Assembly (NCBI GenBank): GCA_015075005.1
Contig: JABTVC010000002.1
Location: 496,001 to 560,000, forward strand
Direction: 5' to 3'
DNA length: 64,000 nt
DNA from: Planctomycetia bacterium
Lineage (GTDB): Bacteria > Planctomycetota > Brocadiia > Brocadiales > Brocadiaceae
Shown: positions 19,931 to 28,982 of the stretch, one piece after another
Numbering within the stretch: the first letter of the stretch is position 1
Layout: each line of letters starts with the position of its first letter
The notes under the pieces: model-generated
Databases searched by the model: none
Told to the model about the DNA's origin: nothing
Seen by the model: the letters and a program-made list of their open reading frames with translations, nothing else
Made by a program: the position numbers and the translations under genes

Positions 19931-20005
19931 GGCCCCATCGTCTAGCCTGGTCTAGGACAACAGATTTTCGATCTGTGAACTGGGGTTCAAATCCCCATGG
20001 GGTCA
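19931..20005 (+). tRNA. tRNA-Glu (anticodon TTC)
   Basis: Acceptor GGCCCCA pairs with TGGGGTC, the anticodon stem ACAGA/TCTGT encloses TTTTCGA with anticodon TTC, and the T loop TTCAAAT is present. No CCA is encoded. It starts 14 bp after tRNA-Lys, so the two are probably co-transcribed. Confidence 0.95.
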
Positions 20006-20020
20006 GATTTTGTCGGTGAA

Positions 20021-20059
20021 AAGCCATGAGATTGGAAAAATCTCATGGCTTCTTTGTTT
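20021..20059 (+). terminator. intrinsic terminator after the tRNA pair
   Basis: AAGCCATGAGATT (20021-20033) and AATCTCATGGCTT (20039-20051) form a perfect 13-bp stem with a GGAAA loop, followed by CTTTGTTT. It lies 15 bp after tRNA-Glu and should end the tRNA transcript. Confidence 0.85.
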
Positions 20060-20317
20060 AATAGTATTACTCTCTAAAAACTTCTTTTTTGGAAAGTTTT
20101 TAAGCAATTCTTTTCATGAACTAATAGCGCTTAACTATAGCAAAAGTCGCGATTGCTATACTCCCCTCTGTCAAGAGGACTATTGATAGAAGGCAAGCAA
20201 TTCATTGCCTGTATGTAAGAAGGGACAGAAGCAAACAGGTCCTCATGTAAATGGGGATAGGCCAAACCAAAACCACTACGACAGTTTCCTACTCTACCCT
20301 AAATAACCCCAAGGCTA

Positions 20318-21085
20318 TCAACGGGGAAGTTCTGCAGGGTCCTGCTGATAATAGAGTTTTAATTCCTCATAAAGTTCCGGGTGCTTTCGCTTAAGTTGTA
20401 CAGCTTTTTCGAAGAAACATTCCGTCGCCACAGCAAAAAACTCCGCGGGATTTGTGGCGCCATACTTATCTAATACCGTCCGCCGACCGTGGACGGCATC
20501 TTGTTGTAAATGCACATACTCCGTGCCAAGCACACGCGCCCACGCAATATACATCGAACGTCGAGGTAAAATAGGTGAACCGTGGGCTTCGCCACCCTCC
20601 TGATCCAGCTGATGGGCAAACTCGTGAAGTACAACGTTGTGGCCGTCATGGATATCGGATGCCCCGCGCAACACATCATCCCATGATAATACAACCGCTC
20701 CGTGATGCCACGACTCGCCAAGCCGAACCGAATCACTCTCTATCACCATTCCATTACCCATCGACTCGCGCACATGTGCTATATATATGCTGGGGTAGAC
20801 CAATACTGATTTCATTGTCGGATAGTAGTCTGTGTCACGGTGGAGCAGGAGCAGGCACGCTTGCGCAGCAATGGTAACCCTGATCTCATCAGTCACTTGC
20901 AAACCCCGGCAGCCTTCAAAATGCTTCTCGTCAAGGAAGACCTGGACGTGGCCTTGAAGCTCCCGCTGATCAGCTTCAGGCAAGCAACGATAGAAGGGAA
21001 CATTACACTCGATGATTTTGAGCCATGATTGGGATAATGGAATGGCGCGCAAACGATCACGCCGTCGCCGTTTAAAACTGAACAT
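20318..21085 (-). CDS. MtfA-like zinc peptidase (M90 family)
   Basis: About 255 residues with the zinc motif HEFAHQLDQEGGEAHG, the upstream VLVYPSIYI and GESWHHGAVVLSWDDVLRG blocks and the C-terminal NPAEFFAVATECFF and YYQQDPAELPR, all typical of the MtfA family that in E. coli controls the glucose PTS repressor Mlc. The open frame reaches a TTG at 21100, but ATG at 21085 (MFSFKRRRRD) is a better start with GGGGA nine bases upstream. There is no PTS gene in view, so another target is likely. Confidence 0.88.
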   Translation of the reverse strand: MFSFKRRRRDRLRAIPLSQSWLKIIECNVPFYRCLPEADQRELQGHVQVFLDEKHFEGCRGLQVTDEIRVTIAAQACLLLLHRDTDYYPTMKSVLVYPSIYIAHVRESMGNGMVIESDSVRLGESWHHGAVVLSWDDVLRGASDIHDGHNVVLHEFAHQLDQEGGEAHGSPILPRRSMYIAWARVLGTEYVHLQQDAVHGRRTVLDKYGATNPAEFFAVATECFFEKAVQLKRKHPELYEELKLYYQQDPAELPR

Positions 21086-21152
21086 ACTTAAATTCCCCAA
21101 TTCCCATATTTCTTTCAGAATTCGGCAAAATTTCGTCTATCTTAAACTGCAT
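21072..21152 (-). pseudogene. remnant of a DUF5615-like toxin partner
   Basis: Starting 6 bp after the DUF433 stop, an ATG opens a 26-codon frame beginning MQFKIDEILPN. DUF5615 (PIN-like) proteins that normally follow DUF433 begin with a very similar M-x-F-x-IDENLP pattern. After about 11 residues the similarity is lost and the frame stops inside the start of the MtfA-like gene. This looks like the first residues of a deleted toxin gene. The match is short. Confidence 0.45.
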
Positions 21153-21158
21153 ATTAAC

Positions 21159-21413
<255 letters not shown>

Positions 21414-21550
21414 TTATAATTCAAATTGTTTTGCTGGGCTTCCTTCCTCAACCCAACATAAACTTCCGCTATTTTCCAATCTCAATAATAAAGCAGCGGT
21501 ACGGAGCGACAACAAACATTAATCGAAAATAATTGAAGCGCAATAAGCTA

Positions 21551-22695
21551 GTGTTTACTTGCAAAAATAAGTTAAATATAGTAAACTTCGGTTTATTTCA
21601 TATAAAGGGGGTTTACAATGGCAAGAAAAGCTCGAATACCTTATTGCTCCGAGAATGACCGGCAGACTCTTTCTGAATGGGTCAATAGTCGTAGTATGGA
21701 GTGGCGGCTTGTTGAACGCGCTAGAATCATTAACAAGTTACTTGACGGGGAACAGGTGCAGAAGGTAGCCAGAGATATTGAGACATCGCAAAATACTGTT
21801 ATTGAGTGGCGGGATCGCTTTATCACAAACGGGATCAAAGGTTTGTATGATCTGCCACGCTCTGGCAAGCCCCCGAAATATGATAAGGAGTTCCGTAATC
21901 TGGTCTTGAAAACATTAGAGCTTCCGCCGCCAAAAGGACAATCAAACTGGGATGGCCCCTCTCTTTCGCGACACTTGGGAGCATCAGACGACGCGGTCTG
22001 GCGCGTTCTTCGCAAGGAAGGCATTTGTCTTGCTCGGCAAAGAAGCTGGTGTGTCAGCACTGACCCTGAGTTTGCGCCCAAAGCGGCTGATATAGTTGGC
22101 TTATACCTGGCCCCTCCAGAAAATGCTCTGGTGATTTCCGTTGACGAAAAGCCAAGCATTCAGGCCTTGGAGCGGACTACGGGTTATGTATGCACAAGTA
22201 ATAGGAAAATTGTGCATGGCCTTAAAAGTACCTATAAGCGTCATGGAACACTGAACCTGTTTGCAGCACTGAATGTAGCAACAGGGACTATTCATACACA
22301 AACAACAGAATTAAAAAGACGAGTGGAATTTTTGACATTTATGGATCAACTACTTTTGGATTTGCCGGATAGCAATAAGAAAGAAATCCATGTCATCCTC
22401 GACAACTACTGTATTCACAAGCGAAATGATGGGTGGCTGGCAGCACACCCGAATGTTAAATTCCACTTTACTCCGACTTCTGCAAGTTGGCTCAATCAGG
22501 TGGAGATATGGTTTGGCATTCTTTCCAGAAAAGCTTTGAAGAACGCAAGCTTCAAAAGTGTAGAGCAATTGAAGTCTGCAATAGCGGAATTCATTGAAGT
22601 TTATCAGCCTAATGCTAAACCTTTCATATGGCGTAAAAGGGAAGTTCGGGGTTCGCAATTAAGAAATACTATAAGAAATTTATGCAATTAGACAC
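21551..22695 (+). mobile_element. IS630-family insertion sequence, apparently complete
   Basis: A 1145-bp element flanked by TA on both sides (21549-21550 and 22696-22697), as expected for IS630/Tc1-mariner elements, which duplicate TA. The ends are 18-bp inverted repeats matching at 15 positions (21551-21568 and 22678-22695). It holds one transposase gene on the plus strand whose stop codon overlaps the right repeat. Confidence 0.85.
21618..22691 (+). CDS. IS630 family transposase
   Basis: 357 residues: an N-terminal helix-turn-helix (VQKVARDIETSQNTVIEWRDRF, about 53-74), a winged-helix part with WDGPSLSRHLGASDDAVWRVLRKEGI, and a DDE catalytic domain with SVDEKP, VILDNYCIHK and SWLNQVEIWF supplying Asp, Asp and Glu. 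The reading frame is intact, so the element may still be active. GGGGG at 21606-21611 is a ribosome binding site for the ATG at 21618. Confidence 0.93.
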   Translation: MARKARIPYCSENDRQTLSEWVNSRSMEWRLVERARIINKLLDGEQVQKVARDIETSQNTVIEWRDRFITNGIKGLYDLPRSGKPPKYDKEFRNLVLKTLELPPPKGQSNWDGPSLSRHLGASDDAVWRVLRKEGICLARQRSWCVSTDPEFAPKAADIVGLYLAPPENALVISVDEKPSIQALERTTGYVCTSNRKIVHGLKSTYKRHGTLNLFAALNVATGTIHTQTTELKRRVEFLTFMDQLLLDLPDSNKKEIHVILDNYCIHKRNDGWLAAHPNVKFHFTPTSASWLNQVEIWFGILSRKALKNASFKSVEQLKSAIAEFIEVYQPNAKPFIWRKREVRGSQLRNTIRNLCN

Positions 22696-22748
22696 TAGGT
22701 GTTAGCTGATATTGCAGATATTTTTAATAGAACCATTCTATTTTTTAA

Positions 22749-23633
22749 TTATTTTTTCCTCTTTATCTGTTCTTCGTAATATTTAATTAATTCAATAATC
22801 TTGGACACATCCTTTTGTGCATTCTTATATTGTTCTCCAATACCTTTGAGAATATTTAAAACAGTTTCATCTGTAATATATCTAAAAAGTCCAGATGCCC
22901 AAAGGATAAGATTGTCATCGCCTGCATTTTTATAGTAGTCCCAAAATTTTACTTTAACTTGATCATAATCAATTTCTATGGATTTTGTTTTATCTCCGAA
23001 GATTTTAGTTTCTTCACCTGGATCATCAATGACACTTTTAATAAATAAGCACCCAATTATTAATCTGTCTTTTTCGTCAGCGCCCGGAGGTCTGGTTGTT
23101 AAGATCGCCATTCTTCCATGCCTTACACTGTGTATATGCCTTGGTTGTTGTCTCTCACCTGTATGATCCCAGCCTGCACCAAAATACATTTCTTTCAGAG
23201 CTATACTTTCATAACAAGGGTGGTACTGCAAAGACACTTCATTAGTGAACTCTCTACACTTGCATAAAGGGGAACTACACCATGCCCTCCCTTGTAGTAA
23301 ATTGTAATTATAAGCCTGTAAACTGCAGGGTGCCTTATAATGTTTATCATTCCAATTACATTTGAGAGCTATATTCCCATCCTCTTTTTTCCCAAGCTCT
23401 CTTTTTGACAATATTTCATCAACATTTTTCGCTAAAGATTCAAGTTGGTATATACGCTTCAATACTATCCTATTTTGAATTTCACCTTCAGACATTTCTT
23501 TAAGCTGCGTTAGCAATTTATTAGCCTTTTCAATACGCTTCGTAGATTCTAAAATAGATTTCTGTTTAATAAATGACTTAATTTCATCAATTAAAGAATC
23601 TATATTTTCTCTTAATTCTTTATAATCTATCAT
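22749..23633 (-). CDS. unrecognised protein with a cysteine-rich centre
   Basis: 294 residues that I cannot place in a named family. Residues 1-80 are a charged, probably coiled-coil region. The centre has CNWNDKHYKAPC, then WCSSPLCKCREF and HPCYES, which could bind zinc. It is followed by MYFGAGWDHTGERQQ and MAILTTRPPGADEKDRLIIGCLFI, a strand-rich block that recalls small-molecule or modified-base sensing folds, and a helical C-terminus (LWASGLFRYITDETVLNIL, then a lysine-rich coiled coil). It is AT-rich, lies between an IS element and an RM locus, and is plausibly a defence-related accessory gene. Confidence 0.6.
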   Translation of the reverse strand: MIDYKELRENIDSLIDEIKSFIKQKSILESTKRIEKANKLLTQLKEMSEGEIQNRIVLKRIYQLESLAKNVDEILSKRELGKKEDGNIALKCNWNDKHYKAPCSLQAYNYNLLQGRAWCSSPLCKCREFTNEVSLQYHPCYESIALKEMYFGAGWDHTGERQQPRHIHSVRHGRMAILTTRPPGADEKDRLIIGCLFIKSVIDDPGEETKIFGDKTKSIEIDYDQVKVKFWDYYKNAGDDNLILWASGLFRYITDETVLNILKGIGEQYKNAQKDVSKIIELIKYYEEQIKRKK

Positions 23634-24156
23634 TTTTTTAAATACTTTTTAAAAATGGGATAGTTGTATTTTTAATAATTCACCTTCTTGTAATACCGGT
23701 AATGATCAACTGGCTGATTTGTAGGGCGTAAAGAGTTGCACCATAAATAATAAATATTGATATTTTCTATTGCATTATATTGTTTATTTGACTTGTCTTT
23801 TCGCTTCAAATTAACAGAAGGGATGGGCTTTGTAAACTGGAATTTTTCGAAGGTATACCCGGTGCAGCAATTACTATGAAATATAACCAGATGAATGTTG
23901 AGTTGGTGTGGAATAAAAAACTGAGGGATACGATAATAAATTTGAAGAAATAATTATTTAATATTTAAGATGCGGCCCTTTCTTCTTCTTCTTCTTCTTC
24001 TTCTTCTTCTTCTTCTTCTCTCTTTTAATGTTCAATATAGCAGATAAAACAAAATACCTTGCAATTTTCCTTTTTTTCTAAACTGAATTCCTAATGGGAA
24101 AAAACAATTTCCTATCATCTTTATAAGCACCCGTTTCTTTCTCTATGTCGCTATAT
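23634..24156. other. intergenic region with an orphan reading-frame tail and a trinucleotide tract
   Basis: 523 bp without a full gene. On the plus strand an open frame from about 23795 to 23953 reads FSLQINRRDGLCKLEFFEG and ends with VELVWNKKLRDTIINLKK; it lacks a convincing start and looks like the tail of a lost gene. A TTC trinucleotide tract lies at 23980-24020. The rest is AT-rich with nothing I recognise. Confidence 0.4.
23980..24020. repeat. TTC trinucleotide microsatellite
   Basis: About 13 uninterrupted copies of TTC/TCT (CTT family) in noncoding DNA, ending in CTCTC. Such tracts slip easily and may vary in copy number between cells. It lies about 140 bp from the end of the metallopeptidase gene, so any effect on expression would be indirect. 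Confidence 0.85.
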
Positions 24157-24870
24157 TTATATCGTGGCTTTCTCTAATCGTTCTTTCCTTTTTTCCCAGT
24201 CCGGCATATATTTCGATAGCAGATTGTAATATCGATCATTATGCGTGTGAAATTTCAAGTGGCAGAGCTCATGCATGATTACATAATCTATGCAATACAA
24301 AGGGGCCTTAACAAGATTGATATTCAATAAAATGCCTCTGGCCTTACTACAACTACCCCACCTTTTGGCCATCCTTCTTAACTGAATTTCAGGAAACGGT
24401 ACATGCAATTTCTTTGCGGTTTCATAACATATTGCTAAACGTCGGGCGAATACCGAATAAGCGTGTTTCTTGTACCAATCTTCAAAGAGGTCTTTTATTT
24501 TTTTAGTACAATTGGGATCAGGGGTCATTACAGAGAAATACGCCCCCTTTAATTTCACGGCACTTTCTTTCTGCTTTTTTATCTGCAGTCTGTATTGCCG
24601 GCCAAGAAACAGGTGGGTTTCTCCGCCTACGTAACACCGGGAAGGAGTGCGTGGTTCAAACTTACGAAAGTAATTAATTTGTTTTATGATCCATCGGGCG
24701 CGCCTTACCATTCGGCACTGAATGGCTTTCGGATTTGTGCCTTTCGGCGCCTTCACTATTACCTGTGCATCCGGGTGAACAGCGATCTCCAGGGTTTTCC
24801 GGTCAACATATAAAACAGTAAAAGCGATGCTCTCCTTGCCATACGTAATACTGCTGCTGAAATTGGTCAT
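24157..24870 (-). CDS. YgjP/DUF45-type M48 metallopeptidase linked to type I RM
   Basis: 237 residues with the conserved block RRMAKRWGSCSKARGILLNINL and the zinc motif HELCHLKFHTHNDRYYNLL, followed by PDWEKRKERLE, typical of the DUF45/WLM-like family often found beside hsdR. The ATG overlaps the original hsdR stop in a TTATGACC junction, so it was translationally coupled to hsdR. The frame is intact even though the RM genes upstream are damaged. Its role in RM loci is unknown; proteolytic control of HsdR is a guess. Confidence 0.88.
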   Translation of the reverse strand: MTNFSSSITYGKESIAFTVLYVDRKTLEIAVHPDAQVIVKAPKGTNPKAIQCRMVRRARWIIKQINYFRKFEPRTPSRCYVGGETHLFLGRQYRLQIKKQKESAVKLKGAYFSVMTPDPNCTKKIKDLFEDWYKKHAYSVFARRLAICYETAKKLHVPFPEIQLRRMAKRWGSCSKARGILLNINLVKAPLYCIDYVIMHELCHLKFHTHNDRYYNLLSKYMPDWEKRKERLEKATI

Positions 24871-27800
24871 AACGACGTCCTGTGTCGCGCAAGTTGCATT
24901 GACCGCTCTATAATTTCATCCATCTGCCCGGTTGTAAGTTCAATACCTCGTGTTCCCTTTATTTCGTCGTAAAGAAAATCATCAATATCGTTAATAGTCC
25001 TCTTCTGGGCATCGGCATCATCCTAGAAATGTACTTTCCAATTACGTTTCAAAATATCCTGGATAGCGAGCGCGGCGTCTGCTGATACTTTCTCACATAC
25101 CATTGCATCAAGCTCGTGTACTTTAAAATAAGGTTTAAGCACGCCATAAAACGCTTGAGCATCCTCGTTCTTATCCAGTTTCTCAGGCACGTCGTCATGC
25201 TCCCGAGTGACTACCTTGTTGCGGATATCCGTTACTTTCTTCAAGTATTCAAGAACTGAAATTCGTTTGGCCCTGTATTCATCAATTGCCTGCTGGATGA
25301 GCTTTGAGAAATTTTCATAAAAAGCAGGATACTCTCCCATCTTCTCGGTAATGGCCTTCTTTGTTGCATGCGCAATTGCATCCGCCCGGGCGGCGGTTGT
25401 TTTCTTGCCATAAACGCTCTGTTCCTCTTTTACCTGCCCAAACATCTTTTCATCAAAAATATTCACCGGATAATTGAGCTGGACAACCTCATTCGCCTGG
25501 ATATGGGTATCAAGAAGCTTCTTGATACTCGGCTCATAATCACGGTAGTCAATTGACTCTGCATAGCGAAGTTTCACAGATGCTTTCAGGTTATGAAACC
25601 GCTTGAGGTCATTCCTGTACCGGGTAAGTTTTGCCTCCGGGGTGTTCATGATGAATTGCTCAGTCGAGAGCGCCATAGCAAAAGTCTTGCTGAAATCAGT
25701 CAATCGCTGATAAAACTCCACCCTCAATGCATCGTCCCCCAACAAAACCTCATAGGCCTCTTCGTCATGCTGGTTTTTAACTTCCTTGAAGAGTTCCCAA
25801 AGATCTGAGTAGCGCTGTGGAAGCTTTGCCACTTCCTCATATATTGATGTAAGTGTACCCCGCAGGTCTTCATCATCAAAATCCTCCAGCCCAGCCTCAG
25901 CGTACATGTTCAGCGCCTTATCTAACTCGCCAAGGATGCTTGAGTAGTCCACGATGTAACCAAATTCTTTTTCCGCTCCCAACGTCTCGTTTTCATAAAG
26001 ACGGTTTACCCTGGCAATGGCTTGAAGAAGTGAATGCTCACGAAGTGTGCGACACAAGTACATAACGGTATTACGCGGCGCATCAAAGCCGGTGATAAGC
26101 TTACTCACAACTATCAGGATTTCCGGTTCATCGCCATACAAAAATCGACTCGTAATCTGAGCGTTGTACGCTTCTTCAGACCCGTAACGTTTCATCATCT
26201 TCTGCCAAAACCGGACAACCTCATCTGACGTCTCGGCATCCACCTCGTCATAACCTTCACGGCTATCGGGCGGTGAAATGATTACCTCAGAGGTAACATG
26301 TCCGAAATCATTCAGGAATTCATGATACTGTAATGCCGCCAACGTACCCGGCGCTACCAATTGGGCCTTAAATGGGGTTCCCTGCCAGTTCTGCCGATAG
26401 TGTTCGCTGATATCAAAGGCACGCATGTAAATGACTTTCTCTGACTTGTTCAGCATCTCCGCGCGGGCGTATTTCTTTTTCAGGTCTGCCTTCTGCTCCT
26501 TGGTCAGCCCCTGTGTATGACGGTCAAACCAAAGATCAATCGCCTCCTTGTTCTGTACCATCTCCACATGCCGCCCCTCATACAGGAGAGGCACAACCTG
26601 CTTGTCCTGAACCACCTGTTTAATAGAGTAGTGAGGCTCAATCAGACTTCCGAACTTGATGAAATTGTTCTTTTCCTTCTTCATAAGCGGCGTACCCGTA
26701 AAGCCGAGGTAACATGCCTTCGGAAACATCTGACGCATTCTGGCATGCAAATTTTTGAATTGTGTGCGATGAGCCTCATCAACCAGCATAAAAATGTCGG
26801 TTGATTCTTCCTGGTGCTTCTTTACGTTAAGGGCCTTATCAAATTTATGAATTAACGTCGTGACAATGGTCGCCTTCTTCTCCGAAACCAACTCCAGGAT
26901 ATCCCGTCCGGTTTTTGCCCTATGTTTATCAAGGCCGCAGGCGGTAAAGGTATTGCCAAGCTGCTTATCCAGATCAACCCGGTCGGTCACGAGTACAATA
27001 CGCGGGTTAGGAATATCCGAATCCAGTGCAAGGTTTCTGGCAAGCCAGATCATAGTGAGTGACTTCCCCGATCCCTGTGTATGCCAGATAATACCGCCCT
27101 TGCGTCGTTTCTGGTTATCAAACTGTTTTACCCGCTCAAGGGTAGATTTAACGACAAAATACTGCTGATAGCGTGCAATCTTTTTAATGCCTGTATCAAA
27201 GATAGTAAATTTGTAGGCAAGCTCCAGAAGCCGCTCAGGCTCAGTCACCTGCCGTTCACCTTCGTTTTTCTGGGCGTCAAAGAATTTTCGTGCAACGGCA
27301 AAATCACCGGAAAAAAAGGGTGTCTTTCACCTTGGATTGTATTTTATTGTTAACGGAAGCCTCGACATCCTTTGCCCTGTCCCGCATCTCCTGCCATACG
27401 CCCCAGAATTTCCGGGCTGTCCCGGCTGTTGCATACATAGCAGCATTCTTATTGACTCCCATGACGAGCTGCACGAAAGAGAAGAGCTTAGGTATGTACT
27501 CATCCTGCTGGTTACGAATGCATTGGGAGACAGCCTGCGCCACTTCAATCGTGGGCGACTTGCACTCTATCACGGCAAAAGGGATTCCGTTTACAAAGAT
27601 CACAATATCCGGACGGGCTATCTCATCGCTTCTGGCGCGTTCGACTCTGAATTCTGCGGTAACATGAAATATATTGTTATCCCAATTTTTCCAGTCTATA
27701 TAGCGAAGGGTAAAGCTTTTGGTGTCGTCTTCAACAGATTGCTCCAATGCCGTTCCCAGAGTCAGCAAGTCATAAACCGCTTCGTTGGTTTTATGTGGTC

Positions 27801-28062
27801 CATCCCATGTAATGTTTTTTAATTTCTGAATAGCGGTCTGGACGTTCTCCTCGCTGAATAAGTATTCCCGTCCCCGATATTGGATGTGGTTTATCTCTTT
27901 CAGTTGTTTGCGCAAAAATTCTTCCAACAGCACGTTGCTGAACTTGCCCTGTCGCTCCACAACCGCCTGCTCAGGAGGGAGGTACTTAAACCTCAGAGCA
28001 ATGAGTTGCTGTAGCGCCGGGATTTGGGAGAGATATTTATCGTTAAAACAGAAGCTTTTCAT
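24867..28062 (-). pseudogene. hsdR: type I restriction endonuclease R subunit, broken by a frameshift and an in-frame TAG
   Basis: HsdR is the ATP-dependent translocase/nuclease of type I RM. The N-terminal part (28062-27304) has the nuclease motif RPDIVIFVNGIPFAVIECKSP. A run of seven A (27311-27317, plus strand) shifts the frame; with six the reading continues as DTLFSGDFAVARKFFDAQ into the motor domain (to 25026), which has GSGKSLTM, LVDEAHRTQ, GFTGTPL and AIARVNRLYE. TAG at 25025-25023 then interrupts, but the same frame goes on for 51 codons (DDADAQKRTINDIDDFLYDE) to TGA at 24869-24867, overlapping the next gene. The whole is about 1064 residues, normal for the family. The start overlaps the preceding four-helix-bundle gene by 4 bp. 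Confidence 0.9.
27311..27317. other. A7 homopolymer at the hsdR frameshift
   Basis: Seven A on the plus strand (seven T in hsdR). One base fewer restores a continuous reading frame between the nuclease and motor parts of HsdR. It may be a true indel, a slippage-prone tract or a base-calling error. Confidence 0.8.
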
Positions 28063-28706
28063 GTGCGTTTCCTCGTCTGAATGCGTGTCTTATACAGGCG
28101 TTCTGTAAAGCCGCCGTCTTTTTCAAATGCTGCCGCCTGTGCCGCCAATTGGCGGTCCAGCAGGCTGCAGGCAACTGCGATCAACACAAGCGCTGCATTA
28201 GCCGCGATTTCAGGAAAGGTGGACGAAGGAAAACCCGTGGACTGAGTGGACTTTGTGGACAATGTGGACTTTTTTGCTTGTCCATTCTGTTGTCCACCCT
28301 GTCCGTGTCGTCCACTTTCTTTTACCCATTCCGCAACTGCATCCACCGTTGCCGGTCGCCGGGCGATCAGTTCAGCGCGGCGTGGATCTTCCCGATTCCA
28401 GAGCGGCAAACTCCGCTGACGCAAAAAATCCTCATAATCCAGGCGTAGCTCTTCCAGGCTGGCGCGTGCCACGTTCGTCAGTTTCAACTCGGTTTTTTTC
28501 GATGTGCCGGAGGCCTGACTGCCTTCGGCAATGTTCTGGACACCACTTCGTGCCGCCTGGACCATTTGGTCATGCGTCCGTGAACGCTTCTCAATATACC
28601 GATCACAAAACCGCACCGTCACATCATAAACAAGCTGCGCAAGCTGAAAACTCTTTAATTTTCTGTAGCCGTCATGCTTTGGAATCAACCCTTCTTGCTT
28701 ATCCAT
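28059..28706 (-). CDS. four-helix-bundle (23S rRNA intervening-sequence-type) protein with extended C-terminus
   Basis: The first ~100 residues match the S23/IVP four-helix-bundle family: KSFQLAQLVYDVTVRFCDRYI, RTHDQMVQAARSGVQNIAEGSQA and KTELKLTNVARASLEELRLDYEDFL. A suffix of about 110 residues follows with a low-complexity part (QNGQAKKSTLSTKSTQSTG) encoded by 9-bp repeats and an Ala-rich helix. It sits between hsdS and hsdR and overlaps the hsdR start by 4 bp. Family members embedded in 23S rRNA or RM loci have no established function; RNA or protein binding is possible. Its base composition is more GC-rich than neighbours. Confidence 0.8.
   Translation of the reverse strand: MDKQEGLIPKHDGYRKLKSFQLAQLVYDVTVRFCDRYIEKRSRTHDQMVQAARSGVQNIAEGSQASGTSKKTELKLTNVARASLEELRLDYEDFLRQRSLPLWNREDPRRAELIARRPATVDAVAEWVKESGRHGQGGQQNGQAKKSTLSTKSTQSTGFPSSTFPEIAANAALVLIAVACSLLDRQLAAQAAAFEKDGGFTERLYKTRIQTRKRT
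28237..28318. repeat. mirror-oriented 9-bp repeats inside the four-helix-bundle gene
   Basis: On the plus strand four copies of a GTGGACNNN nonamer (28237-28272) are followed by about four copies with GTCC (28279-28318). The two halves are inverted relative to each other and could fold into a long hairpin. Length stays a multiple of three, so the gene stays open. A related run of GTCCNNNNN units occurs upstream of the gene at 28723-28757. Confidence 0.65.
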
Positions 28707-28790
28707 ATTTCATGATCCTTTCTTGTCCATTGTGTCCATGTAGTCCAAAATAGTCTGCTACGCTGAATTTTGTTGTTTCATAACACTTTG

Positions 28791-28967
28791 TTATTTGCCG
28801 TCTTTATACATCGCTTCATCTAGCCAACATATAGCCCTGCGCAAATTATCTGCCAGAGAGCCTTGAGCAGATGCGTAGTGTTTATTGAACCAGTTTTTCA
28901 ATAACCCGCCTAGATGTTTTGAGTGGTGGGACACTTCTTTTTGGTGGAAGAGGAAAAGGGATTGCAC
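28791..28967 (-). CDS. small unrecognised ORF after hsdS (58 residues)
   Basis: In the same frame as hsdS but after its stop, a GTG at 28967 (or TTG at 28970) opens a frame of 58 codons with ordinary amino acid composition: SLFLFHQKEVSHHSKHL, then GGLLKNWFNKHYASAQGSL and RRAICWLDEAMYKDGK. It has the feel of a helical protein or of the tail of a larger lost one. There is no clear ribosome binding site. I do not recognise the family. It lies between the truncated hsdS and the four-helix-bundle gene. Confidence 0.4.
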   Translation of the reverse strand: MQSLFLFHQKEVSHHSKHLGGLLKNWFNKHYASAQGSLADNLRRAICWLDEAMYKDGK

Positions 28968-28982
28968 CAAGGTCTGTAAAAC

